Source of the DNA: Adiantum capillus-veneris
Lineage: Eukaryota > Streptophyta > Polypodiopsida > Polypodiales > Pteridaceae
Direction: 5' to 3'
Assembly: GCA_014529385.2 (NCBI GenBank)
Contig: CM043958.1
Location: 88,452,025-88,516,024 of the forward strand
Length of the DNA stretch: 64,000 nt
Part shown: piece after piece, positions 12,479 to 24,215 of the stretch
Numbering within the stretch: the stretch's first letter is position 1
How the letters are laid out: the number at the start of each line of letters is the position of its first letter
The notes under the pieces: model-generated
The model's input: the letters and a program-made list of their open reading frames with translations, nothing else
Databases searched by the model: none
Told to the model about the DNA's origin: nothing
Made by a program: the position numbers and the translations under genes

Positions 12479-14033
12479 TGTAACATTTAATGGTCTAGTA
12501 ACTTGTGTGTAGTGGAAAATAGCATGAACATTGTGAGCATTTCATTAGAATAGATTCCTAATGAGAATAGAAAGAGTTCTTGGGTGGAGAGAGCAACAAA
12601 AAGTATAACACCTAGTTAGATAGCATGAAAAACACTTCAAAAGAGAGAGAAATTAAGCAATCAACAACAGTTGAGGACCGGATTTGCATGGAGCTGGTTC
12701 CCCGTCCAAAAGGCTTTGTATTATGGTTTCTCCCATCAAGAGAGACATTTCACAATACAATTATTTGTTTTCCTTAAATACTAGCTAGTGCAATGAAGAC
12801 AGAAGCTTCAAGCACTGAGAAAAACACTTATAAAACACAACATCAATTCCCTCATGGTCTCAGACCCAAGACCTCACACACCTTTGAAGATGGTGAGAGC
12901 TAGCGGGGTATGAGAGTAGATTGAGAGGAAGAAGGAGTAGTCTTACGAGAAAGATGTACATCGCCTCACATAATCACTCCTATTAGCATAGCTTAGCTTA
13001 GTAATTAGCATGGTAGAGGAGATGAGCATGCATTGAAGCTTGGATCTTGGTTGGATTTGCATCACAAAGCTAAGAGTTGTTGGTGTAGGCCTCCCTTCTC
13101 ACAAGCTTGGAGAAGAGAGAGAGTCTTCTTACTCCAAACATAGACTAGTGTGAGTGTGTAATGCAATAATTCCTTGAGAAAATCAGCCCCCTCTCTCTCT
13201 TGGTCGACTCCTCTTGCTATTTGCTCATGCAAACACCCCATTGGACTTCCCCAGGCTTAGCCACTAGGATTTCATGAGCAGAAGTGATAGCCTTCTGTCA
13301 TGTGTTCCCCTTTCCCCTTTTGTGAGAGCTTTAGGTAATTAATTAATGCAACTAAGCTCTCATTGGACCCCTTTGTCTCGTGGCCAATAGGAATCAGGCA
13401 AGCCATTGGGCTGTTGAATGCTCACTGGACCCCTTGGGAGACTGTCCAATAGTCTTCTAGAGAGCTTAATTCTTATTGGCTCTTTTATTAAGGGTTTTTA
13501 AACTAATTAATCTATATTTAATCTAGCCTAATTCTCATTGGTCCACCTCAGAGGCCATCCAATAGGATTTGAGTACACCTTGTGGGCATCTGGACTAGGG
13601 AGCTGACATGTGTCCCTCATTCCCTTTGTGTAAAGGGACCTTGTGTGTGTGTGAGTTTCTCTCTCATCTCCTACAACTAGGGCTCACCCCCTCCTATGTA
13701 GGGATGCATGAAGACTTTTTGGGACACACACAAAGCATCCAATTTCCTTAATGTTTGACCTTTGGACACAACCTTTGAATTTTGAAACCTTAGCATTTTG
13801 GAAGTCTTAATGGGCTGAACCTTAGGGTCTTTTAAGCCCATTTTTTCACATTTCTCTTTTGCACATGGCCCCCCCTTTAGATCCCTATTTTCCCTCCTTT
13901 GGAACCCTACTGTGGCCGATCTCCTAGCTTAACCAATATTCTAGCTTTTTCTCCCCTCGCACTTTCCCATATTAAATGATCAGTTTAACATGAGAAAATC
14001 ATTTAGGAGAATTAGATATTAGTTATTATGACA
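12479..14033 (-). repeat. 5' LTR of element A1
   Basis: TGTAACATTTAATGG…TTATGACA. It matches 5130-6783 end to end apart from the GT tract and scattered substitutions. Confidence 0.93.
13240..13563. promoter_or_regulatory. ATTGG…CCAAT modules in the A1 5' LTR
   Basis: Counterparts of the four modules in the sister LTR. 13362-13388 and 13537-13563 are intact at 27 bp each. The first has lost its right arm (CCACT near 13261) and the third its left arm (ACTGG near 13423, with CCAAT kept at 13446-13450). Confidence 0.5.
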
Positions 14034-14038
14034 GTTTC
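14034..14038. repeat. Target-site duplication of element A1, right copy
   Basis: GTTTC, against ATTTC on the left (5125-5129). Confidence 0.65.
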
Positions 14039-14590
14039 GGGCTTAATGTGGACAAGTTGAAGAATTTCATTGAGTTTGGTGATGGCTTCCTCAAGGGTGT
14101 CGTCACTGGTGCACCACGGTGGTGGAGGCCCCCAATCCTTACCTTGAGGCCAAGAGATTCTTGTAACCGACATTCTTGTACGAATGTCTCTATCGTGTTG
14201 TCAATCTTCTTGTATATTTCTTCATGGGATTCCTTTTGGGCCACCATGAGAGTCTCAGTGAGGGAGGCTTTGACTTCGTGGGCTTTTTCCAGTAGAGCTT
14301 GGCTCTCTACCTCCTTAGTGGCTTCAAATTTGCATAATCATTGTTTGAGTCCTTCATTCTCCTCGATGAGTTCTTGGATCTTAAATTCGAGGGCCATGAT
14401 CGTTGCTTCTTGGCAAGCAGCTGGGTCTTTCCTTGGTGCTGCTGCCACCGCAAGAAAGCTCGTGCGTGAAACGGGGGTGCTGAAGGAGGACATCAAGGCC
14501 AATTGGGACACCTTCTCAAAGGTAGGTCTTGAGAAATCCAAGCTTACTTGAAACTCTGAACTGGTTGACCCTATGGTGAGTCAAAACTTA
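14034..14590 (-). pseudogene. Coiled-coil ORF interrupted by element A1
   Basis: Reading from about 14590, the minus frame gives SLDFSRPTFEKVSQLALM, an Ala-rich segment, then a heptad-like stretch (LEFKIQELIEENEGLKQ, one TGA at 14338, LCKFEATKEVESQALLEKAH, VAQKESHEEIYKKIDNTIET). It runs in phase into the A1 target site, and the frame resumes at 5129 for about 27 codons. About 200 codons in all. Family not recognised; a Gag-like protein of an older element or a host gene fragment are both possible. Confidence 0.5.
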
Positions 14591-14932
14591 GACAGGTGGG
14601 ATTAGAGGTTGAAATTTTGGTTATTAAGATTGGTGCAACTTAGCCTATTAAACTTAACGCTGTTGAACTGGTGAAAGGATCAAAGCCTCAACATGGCAAA
14701 GATTATAGGCTTGAAGCTTACGTAAATAAAATGGGGAGAGGTCGTCTGTGAAAATGTGTACAAACGGAAAGATACATTCTGTGAAAATGGCGATACTGGT
14801 AGCATAGGAGCTAGGGTAGAAGGGTGCGGTAGTTGGCTAAAGCACCAAGGCAAGCATCAGGCTTAACGCCCCCCCCACAGAGCTGCCCTTCGCTCGAGGG
14901 GAGACTCAAAAACGCAAAGGGAGTAGCGGCTA

Positions 14933-15570
14933 GGGCTTGCATTCTCAAAGGATGGTGTATCCCCCATAGTTTGGCTTCCGATAGAAAGCATCATACCCTG
15001 TAGTACAATTTCATAAACCAGCTCTTGTCTATTAGTGGTCTATGCTAGATGCTAGCTTCTAACAATAGCTGGAAAAAACTCAGGCGGAAAGCCACATTTA
15101 CAGAGTGATTACATGAGAAATTGGAAAATCTACCCCCCAAGTGGATAGAATGAGAGCCTAAGAGGATAAAGAGAGAGAGATATAGAAAGAAAGAGAGATA
15201 GAGAGAAAAAAAGTTAGAAACGGAGCTTCATTTTGGGGTTATATAAAGGATAAGATATATATTACTTGTATTTTGCCAAAATTTTGGCAGAGTTTCGTTT
15301 GTAAGTACACCCTTTTAAAAAAGTAGACCGGTCCTCCTTTTGTAGGAGCCTCACATGAGGATTTTGTTTTAAATGATAAATCTAGAACTACCCAACCAAG
15401 TATGTACGTGGTTTTCAAGACACGGTTATATTAGACTTTTAAAATTTAGAAAGTCTTTTCCTTTTGGCAAAATTTTGCCAGAGTTTTGTTTGTAATTAGA
15501 CATGTTTTTCAAAATAAACTTGTCTTCCTCTCTGAGGAGGCTCACATGAGGATTTTCTTTTCAAAAAGCC
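14933..15570 (-). repeat. Dispersed repeat module, copy 1
   Basis: Shares long near-identical sequence with 55052-55462 (for example TTGGCTTCCGATAGAAAGCA and GTGGTCTATGCTAGATGCTA). On the minus strand both encode the same start MLSIGSQ…GD.PSFENAS, after which the copies diverge. Copy 1 contains an internal near-duplication: 15275-15370 and 15468-15570 both carry the AAAATTTTGSCAGAGTTTYG…CACATGAGGATTTT segment. Confidence 0.75.
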
Positions 15571-17122
15571 ATTTTGGAAAACTTTCCTCAAAAAAGTATA
15601 TCAATAAGCATAAAGACAACTTCATTTCCAAGAAATTAGATCAATCATTGAAATGTAAAACAATCCCTTTTCCTATTTTAAAGACCAATTTTACCTAGTA
15701 GTTTGTTTTACAAACTTAGTGTATAAAAACCAATAAGAAACTATTCCAAACATTGGCTGGACATTCTCTCGGTAGATAGGAAGTCTACCTGAAATCCCGA
15801 GTTTGTCATTTGTATGTTTTATGTTGAAACTGCTCCTTGTCTGTTAACCGACGTATTGCTGCCAAAAAACATAAAAGATGCTATTTCATGAGAGGATGTT
15901 CACCATTGTCTGCCTTTTTATTGAACAATGTTCTCTTTTAAAATTAGTCAAGTAAGAATTATGATGTGTATCTCCAATCATATAATACATCTTAAAAACA
16001 CCGACATACTAGATGTATGCTCTGAGAATCATTTACATCCTATCATACATTGGTCTAGATTATGCATCAATTTGTATACATATACTAAAAAGTAGTGTCT
16101 TTCACAATGATGTTACCATGATTATCTACCAAGTACTAGCTTTGTACAATATGTTTAAAATCAAACTCATTACATATAGTCGCTTACATAATCCTTGCAT
16201 TGGTCAATAAAAAATAGTGTTTTTTATTGGCTATTATGATCAGCCACAAGGTACCACCTTTGTTTCACATGTTTATGCATACCCAAGTCATTACATACAA
16301 TCGATTACCAAGTTTTCAGAGATGTCTACCAGATATTAATGAAAAAATGTAAAAGACTCTTATTACCGTTTGCGTAGTACTGCCAATGTTGACGCAATCG
16401 AATGTTGTGGCTTGTGAGTCTGGATGATCACCGATCGATCGTGTGATGGGTTTGTTGTAGGAGTAGGTGTACGATTGAGTGTGTGTGTTTGTGTGTGCGC
16501 GTAGCTTGTGTACGCAAGATCCTGGCAACACCTCCCTTAAGTGTGTGTGTGTGTGCGTGTGTGTGATGAGAATAAACGATACTGTAAGCAATCGCTATGT
16601 AGAATAGTCAAGTGGAGATTATGTGTTTACACAGTAATACCATAGCGTTTTTATACCTGCAGCCCACCGCATCTACATGTGTGTCTTTATTGCTACCTTG
16701 TGTTAAAAAAATGGGCTAATTGTTCAACTCTTTATAAGGCATGCCCAAATCGATGCAGGATACGTTTTTCTTTTTGTTCACACCTATGTTTAAGCACCTC
16801 ACTTGGGTGAGGTTCAATTTAGACTTTTGTATTAAATCCAAAGATAGCAAGAGAGTAAGATAAACAGGAGGGATGTAGTCCTACCATACACAACCTCTTT
16901 TGAGATATTGTTGCTTTAGAAATACTTTTACCAATTTCATGCTAGGGACCCCTTAGATAGAAAGATAGAAGTAGAAAAAAGAACGAGAGTGAGAACCCAT
17001 TTTTTAAAACCAAAACCTATCTTTACCCATCTTGCTTTGTATAGAGAGATAGGGATTGGGTAAGAGAGAGATAGAGAGAGGTAAAAAACAAGGTACTGCT
17101 TATTGTGCTAGTATCTGGGATT

Positions 17123-17125
<3 letters not shown>
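15571..17125. other. No gene recognised; minor GT repeats
   Basis: AT-rich sequence with only short ORFs. Short GT runs at about 16480-16500 and 16541-16564. Nothing else is recognised. Confidence 0.5.

Positions 17126-17181
<56 letters not shown>
17126..17181. repeat. (GA)n microsatellite
   Basis: About 28 GA units. Confidence 0.97.
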
Positions 17182-17182
<1 letters not shown>

Positions 17183-18161
17183 CCCACCCCCAACCCTGGG
17201 AGTATGCCCACTTGGTGGGGGGATAGCCCACCTGTTGGGGGCTCCATCATTGCAATAGCTCCAATGACCAACAAAATTGTCAATACGGAGGGATAAGCTA
17301 CCCGGCTAAGGCATGGAAACACTCACATGGTTAGTGAGCTAATCATGGCAACACAAATGGTTAACTCTATGAGGTGAGTTTCTCGACCTATAGAGGAGCT
17401 AAGCTGAAATAAAGGGCAATCTCCATATCCACTTCTCTTCACCTATAATCAACCCAATCACACACACTACGATTGCAAGACGCACACAACACTAATCCTA
17501 TCAATGTATCATGCAACACACTAATCGCAAGCACACACACGTAGATCTATCGAGAACCACACTACAATCAAACCTACATGCACACACAAGCAAAAGAGGA
17601 AAATCACACAAGATTAGAGAGGGATTAACCACTAATTAGTGTAGATCTAGCTAATCTAAGCATCATAGGCAATCATAAGAAGCTTGAGAGAGGCATAGTG
17701 AGAGAGAATGAATCATTGATTAGTGTTAATCAAGTCTCATGAGCAAGGAGAAGCTCAAGGACTCCATATCCACACACCTCAAGAGCTCTCACCAAAGAGT
17801 GCTCTCGACAAATGACTTGAGAACCCTAATTTCATTTACACACTGCCTTATGTACCTACTGTAAAAATATGCAGTATACGGCCACCCAAGGCTTTTAGGG
17901 CTTACCACTTACTATATCTGTAACCTAGGCATAGTAATTGACGTGTTCTTTACAACTTGGAACTCCCATTGAGCTTGTAATACATTAAAATATTACAGTG
18001 GCTTGAAATAATATGAGAATTTACAATACGTGACCATTTTGGAAAAATGTGGAAAATGTGTAACTCCAATCTTTATTGCTTTTTTGCATTCATTGTCTAT
18101 GTGTATTCGTATGTCTTCGGTCTTTAGCAGCTTCTGTTAACTGACGTTGACTCAGTTAACA
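17182..18161 (-). repeat. Probable 3' LTR of element C2 (left boundary uncertain)
   Basis: The right end …CTCAGTTAACA is followed by TTCCCCCCTTCC. On the minus strand that is a G-rich polypurine tract followed by TGTTAAC, mirroring element C1 at its 3' LTR. Content resembles C1's LTR in order: CACACAC-rich, then a segment ending in TTAAC…AACA. No partner LTR was found to the right of C2, so the left edge is a guess. Confidence 0.45.
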
Positions 18162-18180
18162 TTCCCCCCTTCCTATTTTA
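18162..18180 (-). promoter_or_regulatory. Polypurine tract of element C2
   Basis: The minus strand reads TAAAATAGGAAGGGGGGAA directly before the TGTTAAC LTR start. Compare GGAAGGGGGGAG before TGTTGACC in C1 (29931-29942). Confidence 0.7.
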
Positions 18181-18284
18181 GTACCCGTCCTCGGGCACTA
18201 TTGAAAAGTATCCGTGGAGACTATGGAAGGTTTTTGATTGGTTGTTGATGGGTTGATCTTCTTCATTTGCCGTTGAAATTTTCG
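18162..18284 (-). mobile_element. Element C2, 3' untranslated piece left of element B
   Basis: Short internal sequence between the C2 polypurine tract and the insertion point of element B. Its continuation is at 41838 onward, on the far side of B, joined by the ATGAG target duplication. Confidence 0.6.
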
Positions 18285-18289
18285 ATGAG
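18285..18289. repeat. Target-site duplication of element B, left copy
   Basis: ATGAG, identical to 41833-41837 on the other side of element B, 23.5 kb away. Confidence 0.85.
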
Positions 18290-18591
18290 TGTAAGTCCCT
18301 CCCTAGACCCTAGAGACATTCATGACTTTTTTCAGCGTAGAAAATAATTTAGAAAAAGAAAGACCGACAAAGAAGTCATGCGGACAACGAGACTTTACTC
18401 CAGAATGAAAAGACAAGGATATTTTGGATAAGAAATTACGTCATCCCCATATTTTTCCAAAAAGACTAAGATTATTTTTATACTTCTTCGTGAAGATCCG
18501 CGTGGGAACTGATCTAGATCGGGAACTAGGAGAAAAAGGGACTAACTTAATTAAAAGGTAAAGTTAACAGATAAGAACTAAGAAGAAAATT

Positions 18592-18772
18592 GGGGTCCAA
18601 TAGCATTTGAGAAGAGAAATGGGGTCCAATAGAAATTGAGAGGAGAATTGGGGTCCAATAGCATTTGAGAAGAGAAATAGGGTCCAATAGCATTTGAGAA
18701 GAGAATTTGGGGTCCAATAGGAATTGAGAAGAGAATTGGGGTCCAATAGGAATTGAGAAGAGAATTCCGCCC
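18592..18772 (+). promoter_or_regulatory. 29-bp CCAAT minisatellite, six units
   Basis: Six near-identical 29-bp units, each GGGTCCAATAG followed by ATTTGAGAAGAGAA or a variant. Each unit carries one CCAAT box in the same orientation (first at 18597-18601, last at 18743-18747). The array ends shortly before the TATA box at 18782. The sister LTR has five units. Confidence 0.75.
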
Positions 18773-18781
18773 TCCATTTTC

Positions 18782-18788
18782 TATATAA
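18782..18788 (+). promoter_or_regulatory. TATA box of the element B 5' LTR
   Basis: TATATAA in context CTATATAAGCACC, 35 bp downstream of the last CCAAT box. Position and context fit the U3 promoter. Transcription would start about 30 bp further on. Confidence 0.65.
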
Positions 18789-19119
18789 GCACCCCCTCTC
18801 CTTTGTAATTTTACACAACACACATATATTGCTAAGCTACTTGCATACTTGCGATGCTCAAGACTATGCTTAAGTAACTCAAGGTTTCTCTTGAAGGCCA
18901 AACCCTCAACTCTCTTCCTCTCTTAAAGGCCAAAACCTTGATGGTTTTGTGAAGAAGCTCCTCTCTCCTTTCTCTTCACCATAAATCCCTTTCCTTCCTC
19001 CTTGAGCCTCACATCTCTTCAAGAAGGACTTCAAACCCACATCCCTCTTGCTTAGAGGAGGTAATCTTCATTTCTAGTAAATTTAATTAAATGTGAAGTT
19101 TTAATACTAGGAAGGTTTA

Positions 19120-19625
19120 TGTGTATCATTTTAGGTTTAAGCTTTAATGGTAACCTTGGAATTAGGGTTAACTATTAATGGTAGCTATGTATCATAAATT
19201 TAGGCTTCAAAGGTAGATTTGTACTCATAAGCTAAGCTTTAATGGTGACTTTGCACTTAGATGTAAGGTTTAGTGACTACCTTGTATTTTTAGGTTTTAA
19301 GCTTTAATGGAAACCTCATAATTAGGGTTAAGTGATAAGAGTATCTATGCATCATTAAGTTAAGCTTAAAAGATAGATTTGCACTCATAAGCTAAGCTTT
19401 AATAGTAACTTTGCACTTAGATATAAGCTTTAGTGACTACCTTGCATTTCTTAGGTTTAAGCTTTAATGGAAACCTTGCAATTAGTATCTATGCATCATA
19501 AAGATAAGCTTCAAAGGTTTAATCTTAGCAAATCTCGTAAGCTAAGATTTAATGGTAACTTTTCACCTAGGTGTAATCTTTAGTGACTACCTTGTATTTT
19601 AGGTTTAAGCTTTAATGGAAAGCTC
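19120..19625 (+). repeat. Tandem array of about 160-bp units, three copies
   Basis: Units begin TAGGTTTAAGCTTTAATGG at about 19130, 19292, 19452 and a terminal partial at 19606. The sister LTR holds about five units at 26770-27600. Confidence 0.85.
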
Positions 19626-21298
19626 GAAAACTCATAAATTATAGGATGACCTTCTAGCTTCCTAAAATGGAAAGCTAGGTACCATTAGAAAAGAGTAGTT
19701 GTCTAAGCTCGATAGAAGTAGTTCAATTTTTGGTATTGAAGAGTATTTCTAAAGTTTTCAATTTCAAGTTTGTTTGCAAATATGGGATGGGGGACATAGG
19801 TGATAACTTCGCAGAATTGATCTCCGTGTTGTTTGAACCAAAAACTCTACAAGCTTCCATGGAGATGCCCCATGGATGGCAAAGGATTGCAAAAACCAAC
19901 AAATCGACAAAAACGGGGATTGAACCTAAAAAGTTGGCATTTCCGAAGAGACATTAACCATCAAATGCCCATGGAAAAATCTCGCTTGTATTTTCTAAAT
20001 AAACTTGGCTAGTAGATAATTAATAAAAGTAGGAATTAAGGTTGATAAATGAATGAACCTAGAAATTACCAACTAGGGGTTAAAAGGAATCTTGAAAGGT
20101 GATAGGGATAGCCCATTGCAAAACATAGATTTAACTAGGAGTTTTGAAGATTGTCTGGAAATGACCGGGAACCAAGATGGATCTTCTTGGGGTCAATTTG
20201 ACTAAAAGGTCGGCCCATTGAGAGGATTCTCTTGGGGAACTTGTCGGGGATTGGCCCTTTTCGGCTAGGGCAGCGTAACCGTCAAGTTAATATACCTAGG
20301 TCATTCGTGCCCGAGGGATAAGGGATGAATGGGTTTGTTTTATTTTTGCCCGACTGGGTGAAGTACCCGCGGTATCCTATTGGAAATCGGCCATAATCTG
20401 GGTATGGCCTGATGCCAATAGTTGGATGTGAAGGTTATACTCAAGAAGGATGATCTGAATTTAATTAAGGAAATTTGTTCGAGTTGGTTGCTTAAAAAGG
20501 AACTGGTAAGGCTAGGAATATAGGGGCTATCGTGTGCATCTGTCACCAGATGGTACTATACCTCTCGAAATAAAATGCTTAGGAAGGAATGATTAAATTA
20601 CTTGATGAGCCTTTCCCAAATACTTAATTCTGAGAATTATTGTGAAGGTGATGCCATTTTGATGGCTTGAAACCGATTATCTTGGCCTGAATGAGGAGGT
20701 AAGATGAATTGGTTGAAACTAAATGTGTTGCATGATTAGATAGGAAACTAATTACAAGCTAATTATAGCAGATAAAGGAAAGGAACTGAATTAAAAGTTT
20801 TTCAATAAAGATCTGGTGGGAACATCCAGATGAATTTTCCTGAACGAGAGTATGCAGTAGATTGCATGCTGCTTGTTGTTTGATGATGTCTGATGGACTA
20901 CTGTCTTTTTGATTATGTAGTAGTTAAGTACTACCTCGGGAAGGGATTTTCATGAAATGGTTCGGTGGGTGGGCGGATCCAAGGGTCAGATGGCCGGATT
21001 TTGATTTAAATTTTTTATGTTAAACGCTAGACTACATGGGATAAAAATGGGTAATCAGGGACGAGCGAGACCAGGTAGGATTGCAAGATCCCTCTTCTTA
21101 GGGGAAAGTGATAACTGCCGTGCTTGCTTGTCAAGAAAAAGGGGTTATCGCCATGAACCAAGGGAGAACAAGAAAGCAAGAGAAGATCCTCAAGTTAAAG
21201 ATCAAGAGAATCAAGACTAAGGACCACGATTTTGGGTGCGGAAGGCTGTCACAGACAGATTGATTAGGAGAAGCGGATAGAATCATTGAATGAAGGGA

Positions 21299-21642
21299 TG
21301 TACCCCCTTGGGTTGGCATTCGAGATAGGTTGGAGTCCTGTCTGAGTGTCGCTCCCAAGTGGGAGGGATACCTGCAGATAGATCTACATCATTCCTTGGA
21401 ACGGTCTGGAGAACTGAGGGAGGTGAGTAGGGTCGAGTCTGGGTATGGCCCTCTCAAGTGGTATCAGAGCTGTACCCCCTTGGGTTGTCATTCGAGATAG
21501 GTTGGAGTCATGTCTGAGTGTCGGTCCCAAGTGGGAGGGATACCTGCAGATAGATCTACGTCATTCCTTGGAACGTTTTGAAGGACTGAGGGAGGTGAGT
21601 AGGGTCGAGTCTGGGTATGGCCCTCATAAGTGATATCAGAGC
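21299..21642 (+). repeat. 172-bp tandem duplication spanning the LTR/primer-site junction
   Basis: Unit 1 is 21299-21470 and unit 2 is 21471-21642. Each begins TGTACCCCCTTGGG and ends in a TGRTATCAGAGC primer-site sequence. Unit 1 therefore leaves a primer-site copy (21459-21470) inside the LTR. The same 172-bp period occurs in the 3' LTR (41503 and 41675). Confidence 0.85.
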
Positions 21643-21643
21643 C
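21631..21643 (+). promoter_or_regulatory. Primer-binding site of element B
   Basis: TGATATCAGAGCC, two bases after the LTR end at 21628. One mismatch to the initiator-Met type TGGTATCAGAGCC. The copy inside the LTR at 21459 matches the consensus better. Confidence 0.75.
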
Positions 21644-21790
21644 TAATTTTGAATCTTGGACCTGGGAATTTAGAATTTTGGATTTAAGATTAATGCACGA
21701 GAGAAAAACAACTCAATCTAGCACCCAAATTTCAATTATATTACAAAATGAAGTCTTGATGTTCCAATAAATTACTCAAAAATTTTCAAG

Positions 21791-21997
21791 ATGGTTGGGG
21801 ATCTGTCAGAAGAAATTCAACGGATTATTTATGAGAGGAGGGAAATTGCGATGCTAGAGGGAAGGCTCGCTATGCTGGAACATTTTGGGAAGCTCATAAA
21901 TGAGAGATTTATGAAGGTTGGCCCATTATCAGGATTGAAAGATTACATGGAATGGCAAGATGGCATTTTTGTTTACATCAATACTATGAAAAATTAA
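21791..21997 (+). pseudogene. Element B N-terminal gag scrap
   Basis: A 68-codon ORF from ATG at 21791, MVGDLSEEIQRIIYERRE…, acidic/basic with a heptad-like helix, at the place expected for gag. No gag core motif is seen, so the identification rests on position. Confidence 0.35.
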
Positions 21998-23690
21998 GTA
22001 CTTATCCACCGAATTGAAGAAGTCTTGTTGAGCGCAAGTGTTGCGGATTTTCCAAGTTTTCTATTGTTAGGACTTCATGAGAATTCAAGATTACTGTTAA
22101 TCGTACCAAGATAACCTTCAGACAGAAGGATGTTTTTAATGAAGTGAAGAATTGGATTGTCAAATTGCAAGTCATAAGAAAGAATCTTAAGAGTGCAAGT
22201 GATGATGAGGTGTTTTTTTAAAGCCCGACCAAAAGAAATCCCTTAAAGATGGGAAAGTACAGGAGATAAGCTCACAAATTCTGCTGATCATTCAAAGACT
22301 TGAGAAAAATAAGAAAGCAAACTTATGAGTTAGCCAAGAACTTTAAAGTGGGAATCTTTACTCAAGACTATTGTAGACGAAAGACCATTTACAGAAATTA
22401 AAAGTAAACAGTAAAGAGAAGTCAGTAAAAACTCGATGGCCATTGAAGAAGAGAGACTGACATTTGAAGGAAAGGAAATATTGACAATACTCAATTTTTT
22501 ATAATAGGGTTATTTCTTCAATTGAAGACAAAAAGGATTACAAGGGAGGTCGGAAGTAGTTACGGAGAGGAAATAAAGTTTACAACTCATGAATATCCTC
22601 TAATATATGGTCACATAACCAAGTATCACAAGCACCGCACATGTTAGGACGCTCACCCTCTAGAATGGTTCTACGAGAAACTGCTTGAGAAATTTCTCGG
22701 GTATGAGCTGAGAAAAGAAAAGGACCCCTAAGAGGAAGACTCCAGATGGTATCGAGGCAAATCTTAGAATGGGGGATAAACTACACAAGCAAGAACAACC
22801 TTGCGGATAACCCAGGATCTCGTGTCCTTTTGACACAGTAGTATCGAGGGCCAAGTCTCAGAGCTTCTGTAACCATAGCAAGTCGGGTATTGTAGCGAAA
22901 ATGGTCTATACCCCAAAAAGTCACTCTTGTGAGATGTCGCTATGTCTTCCATATCGTCTAGCCGACACAAGAATTTGGATGAGGGAAGAGGAGATCTTTG
23001 TATCGCTCTAAGAACTGTATTTTAACTGCCTCATTAGCACTCTGCAAGTGAGAGATGCATACAAGAAGAACCAAGTCTTCTTGCCAAGACGCCATCAGAT
23101 AAGAAAATGACTAGGTTACAAGAGAGTGAAGATCTCAAAAATAAGAGGATAACAAGTACTGATAAAGAAGGGATTGCCAGTAGCTTATAAAGAAGAAGTA
23201 GCGTATCGAAGAAGCCACAAACGCGATGACTTATTCAAGAAAATAGCTTATTAAGAAATATTTTCCATGACTCCAATATTATATTAGTAGATTTTTGGGG
23301 GATGAAGAAGTGTAAGAGAGAAGTCAAGTTGAAAGCGTTAACAAGAAGTTAAGTCGTGAGACATATCCAAGAAGCTTCATCAATTACGTATTTTATTTGA
23401 GTTGAGGATAGCTCTTTCTTTTTTTGGGGAGAGATGATGCCTTCAAATAGACTCAAAGACCTCTTGACCAGTAGTCTTTTCCTCATTAACCCTGACTAAT
23501 TCACTCCTTAGCTCTTCTTTACCTAAGGAACTTCAATAAGAAATTCAGCTAGACTCTATTTTAGAGCTCTTCTGCATGAGATTCAAGCACAGAACCTCGA
23601 GGGGACACTTAAATGACTATACCTTAGCAGGTGGTCTTCTTTACTACCTGGAAAGCTTCAACCCCTAGATATTCTTCAGATGAAGTGGGA
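21998..23690. other. Element B internal sequence, decayed, no recognisable domain
   Basis: Should hold gag, protease, RT and RNase H, but none can be read in any frame, so large deletion or heavy decay is implied. GAGGATAGCTCTTTCTTTTT near 23403 resembles GAGGACAGCTCTTTCTTTTT at 25857 next to the 3' LTR, hinting at an internal rearrangement. Confidence 0.5.
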
Positions 23691-24215
23691 ATTGTCTAAG
23701 TATGGACTTTGTCACTCATCTTCCAAAGACAAATGGAAACTATGATTCTATTTTTTTTGTAGTCGATAAGCTCACTAAGGTGGCTCATCTAATTTCAGGC
23801 AAGTAGACAGCCACTGCCATTGACATAGCCCAAGTATTTGCCAAAGAGGTAGTACAATTACATGGAATCCCTACAAGAATCATCACTGATCAGGATGCCA
23901 AATTTACTTCTAAATTTTGGTAAGCCATGTTTCGATCTCTGGGTACCCAACTGAATCTCAGCTCAGCATATCATCTAGAAACTGATGGTCAAACTGAGAG
24001 AGTGAATCAAGTCATTGAAGATATGCTTCGAGCATACTACAACCAGCAGCCCCAGCAATGGATCAAGTTTCTTCCCCTAGTTGAGTTTGCTTATTACAGC
24101 CTTGAAATGTCACCCTTTAAAGCCTTGTATGGTCAGGAATGTTTAGTCCCTCTTCGATTAGCTGACCTAGCTGTTCATGTTCCTACGGCTATCATGAGTT
24201 TTTTGGAGCAATGGA
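23691..24215 (+). pseudogene. Element B integrase core remnant
   Basis: [20 protein letters not shown] (first catalytic Asp), then after a TAG IDIAQVFAKEVVQLHGIP and IITDQDAKFTSKFW (second Asp), a TAA, then AYHLETDGQTERVNQVIED (Glu-bearing segment) and PLVEFAYYSLEMSPFKALYG. This is a standard Ty3/gypsy integrase core with two nonsense codons and no frame change. Confidence 0.85.

Larger units (their letters stand above)
5130..14033 (-). mobile_element. Ty3/gypsy chromovirus A1, nearly full length but decayed
   Basis: An 8.9 kb element read on the minus strand. In transcription order it holds the 5' LTR (14033-12479), iMet-type primer site, gag (from 12071), CCHC knuckle and aspartic protease, reverse transcriptase, RNase H, integrase with H2C2 zinc finger, chromodomain, polypurine tract and 3' LTR (6783-5130). 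The order PR-RT-RH-IN identifies Ty3/gypsy, and the chromodomain at the integrase C terminus identifies a chromovirus. All reading frames carry stops or frameshifts, so it is inactive. The LTRs differ visibly by eye and the target duplication has one mismatch, so the insertion is not recent. Confidence 0.93.
18290..21628 (+). repeat. 5' LTR of element B (3.34 kb)
   Basis: Begins TGTAAGTCCCTCCCTAGACC. Holds a 29-bp CCAAT minisatellite, a TATA box, a roughly 160-bp tandem array, a long transcribed non-coding part and a terminal 172-bp duplication. Pairs with 25887-29021 plus 41313-41832. Small minus-strand ORFs over 18547-18901 come from the minisatellite and are not genes. Confidence 0.92.

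Noticed and set aside
18547-18901. Minus-strand ORFs with repeated Ile-Gly-Pro and Phe-Ser-Ser motifs
   Set aside because: Direct translation of the 29-bp LTR minisatellite; the same artefact appears at 26139-26391.
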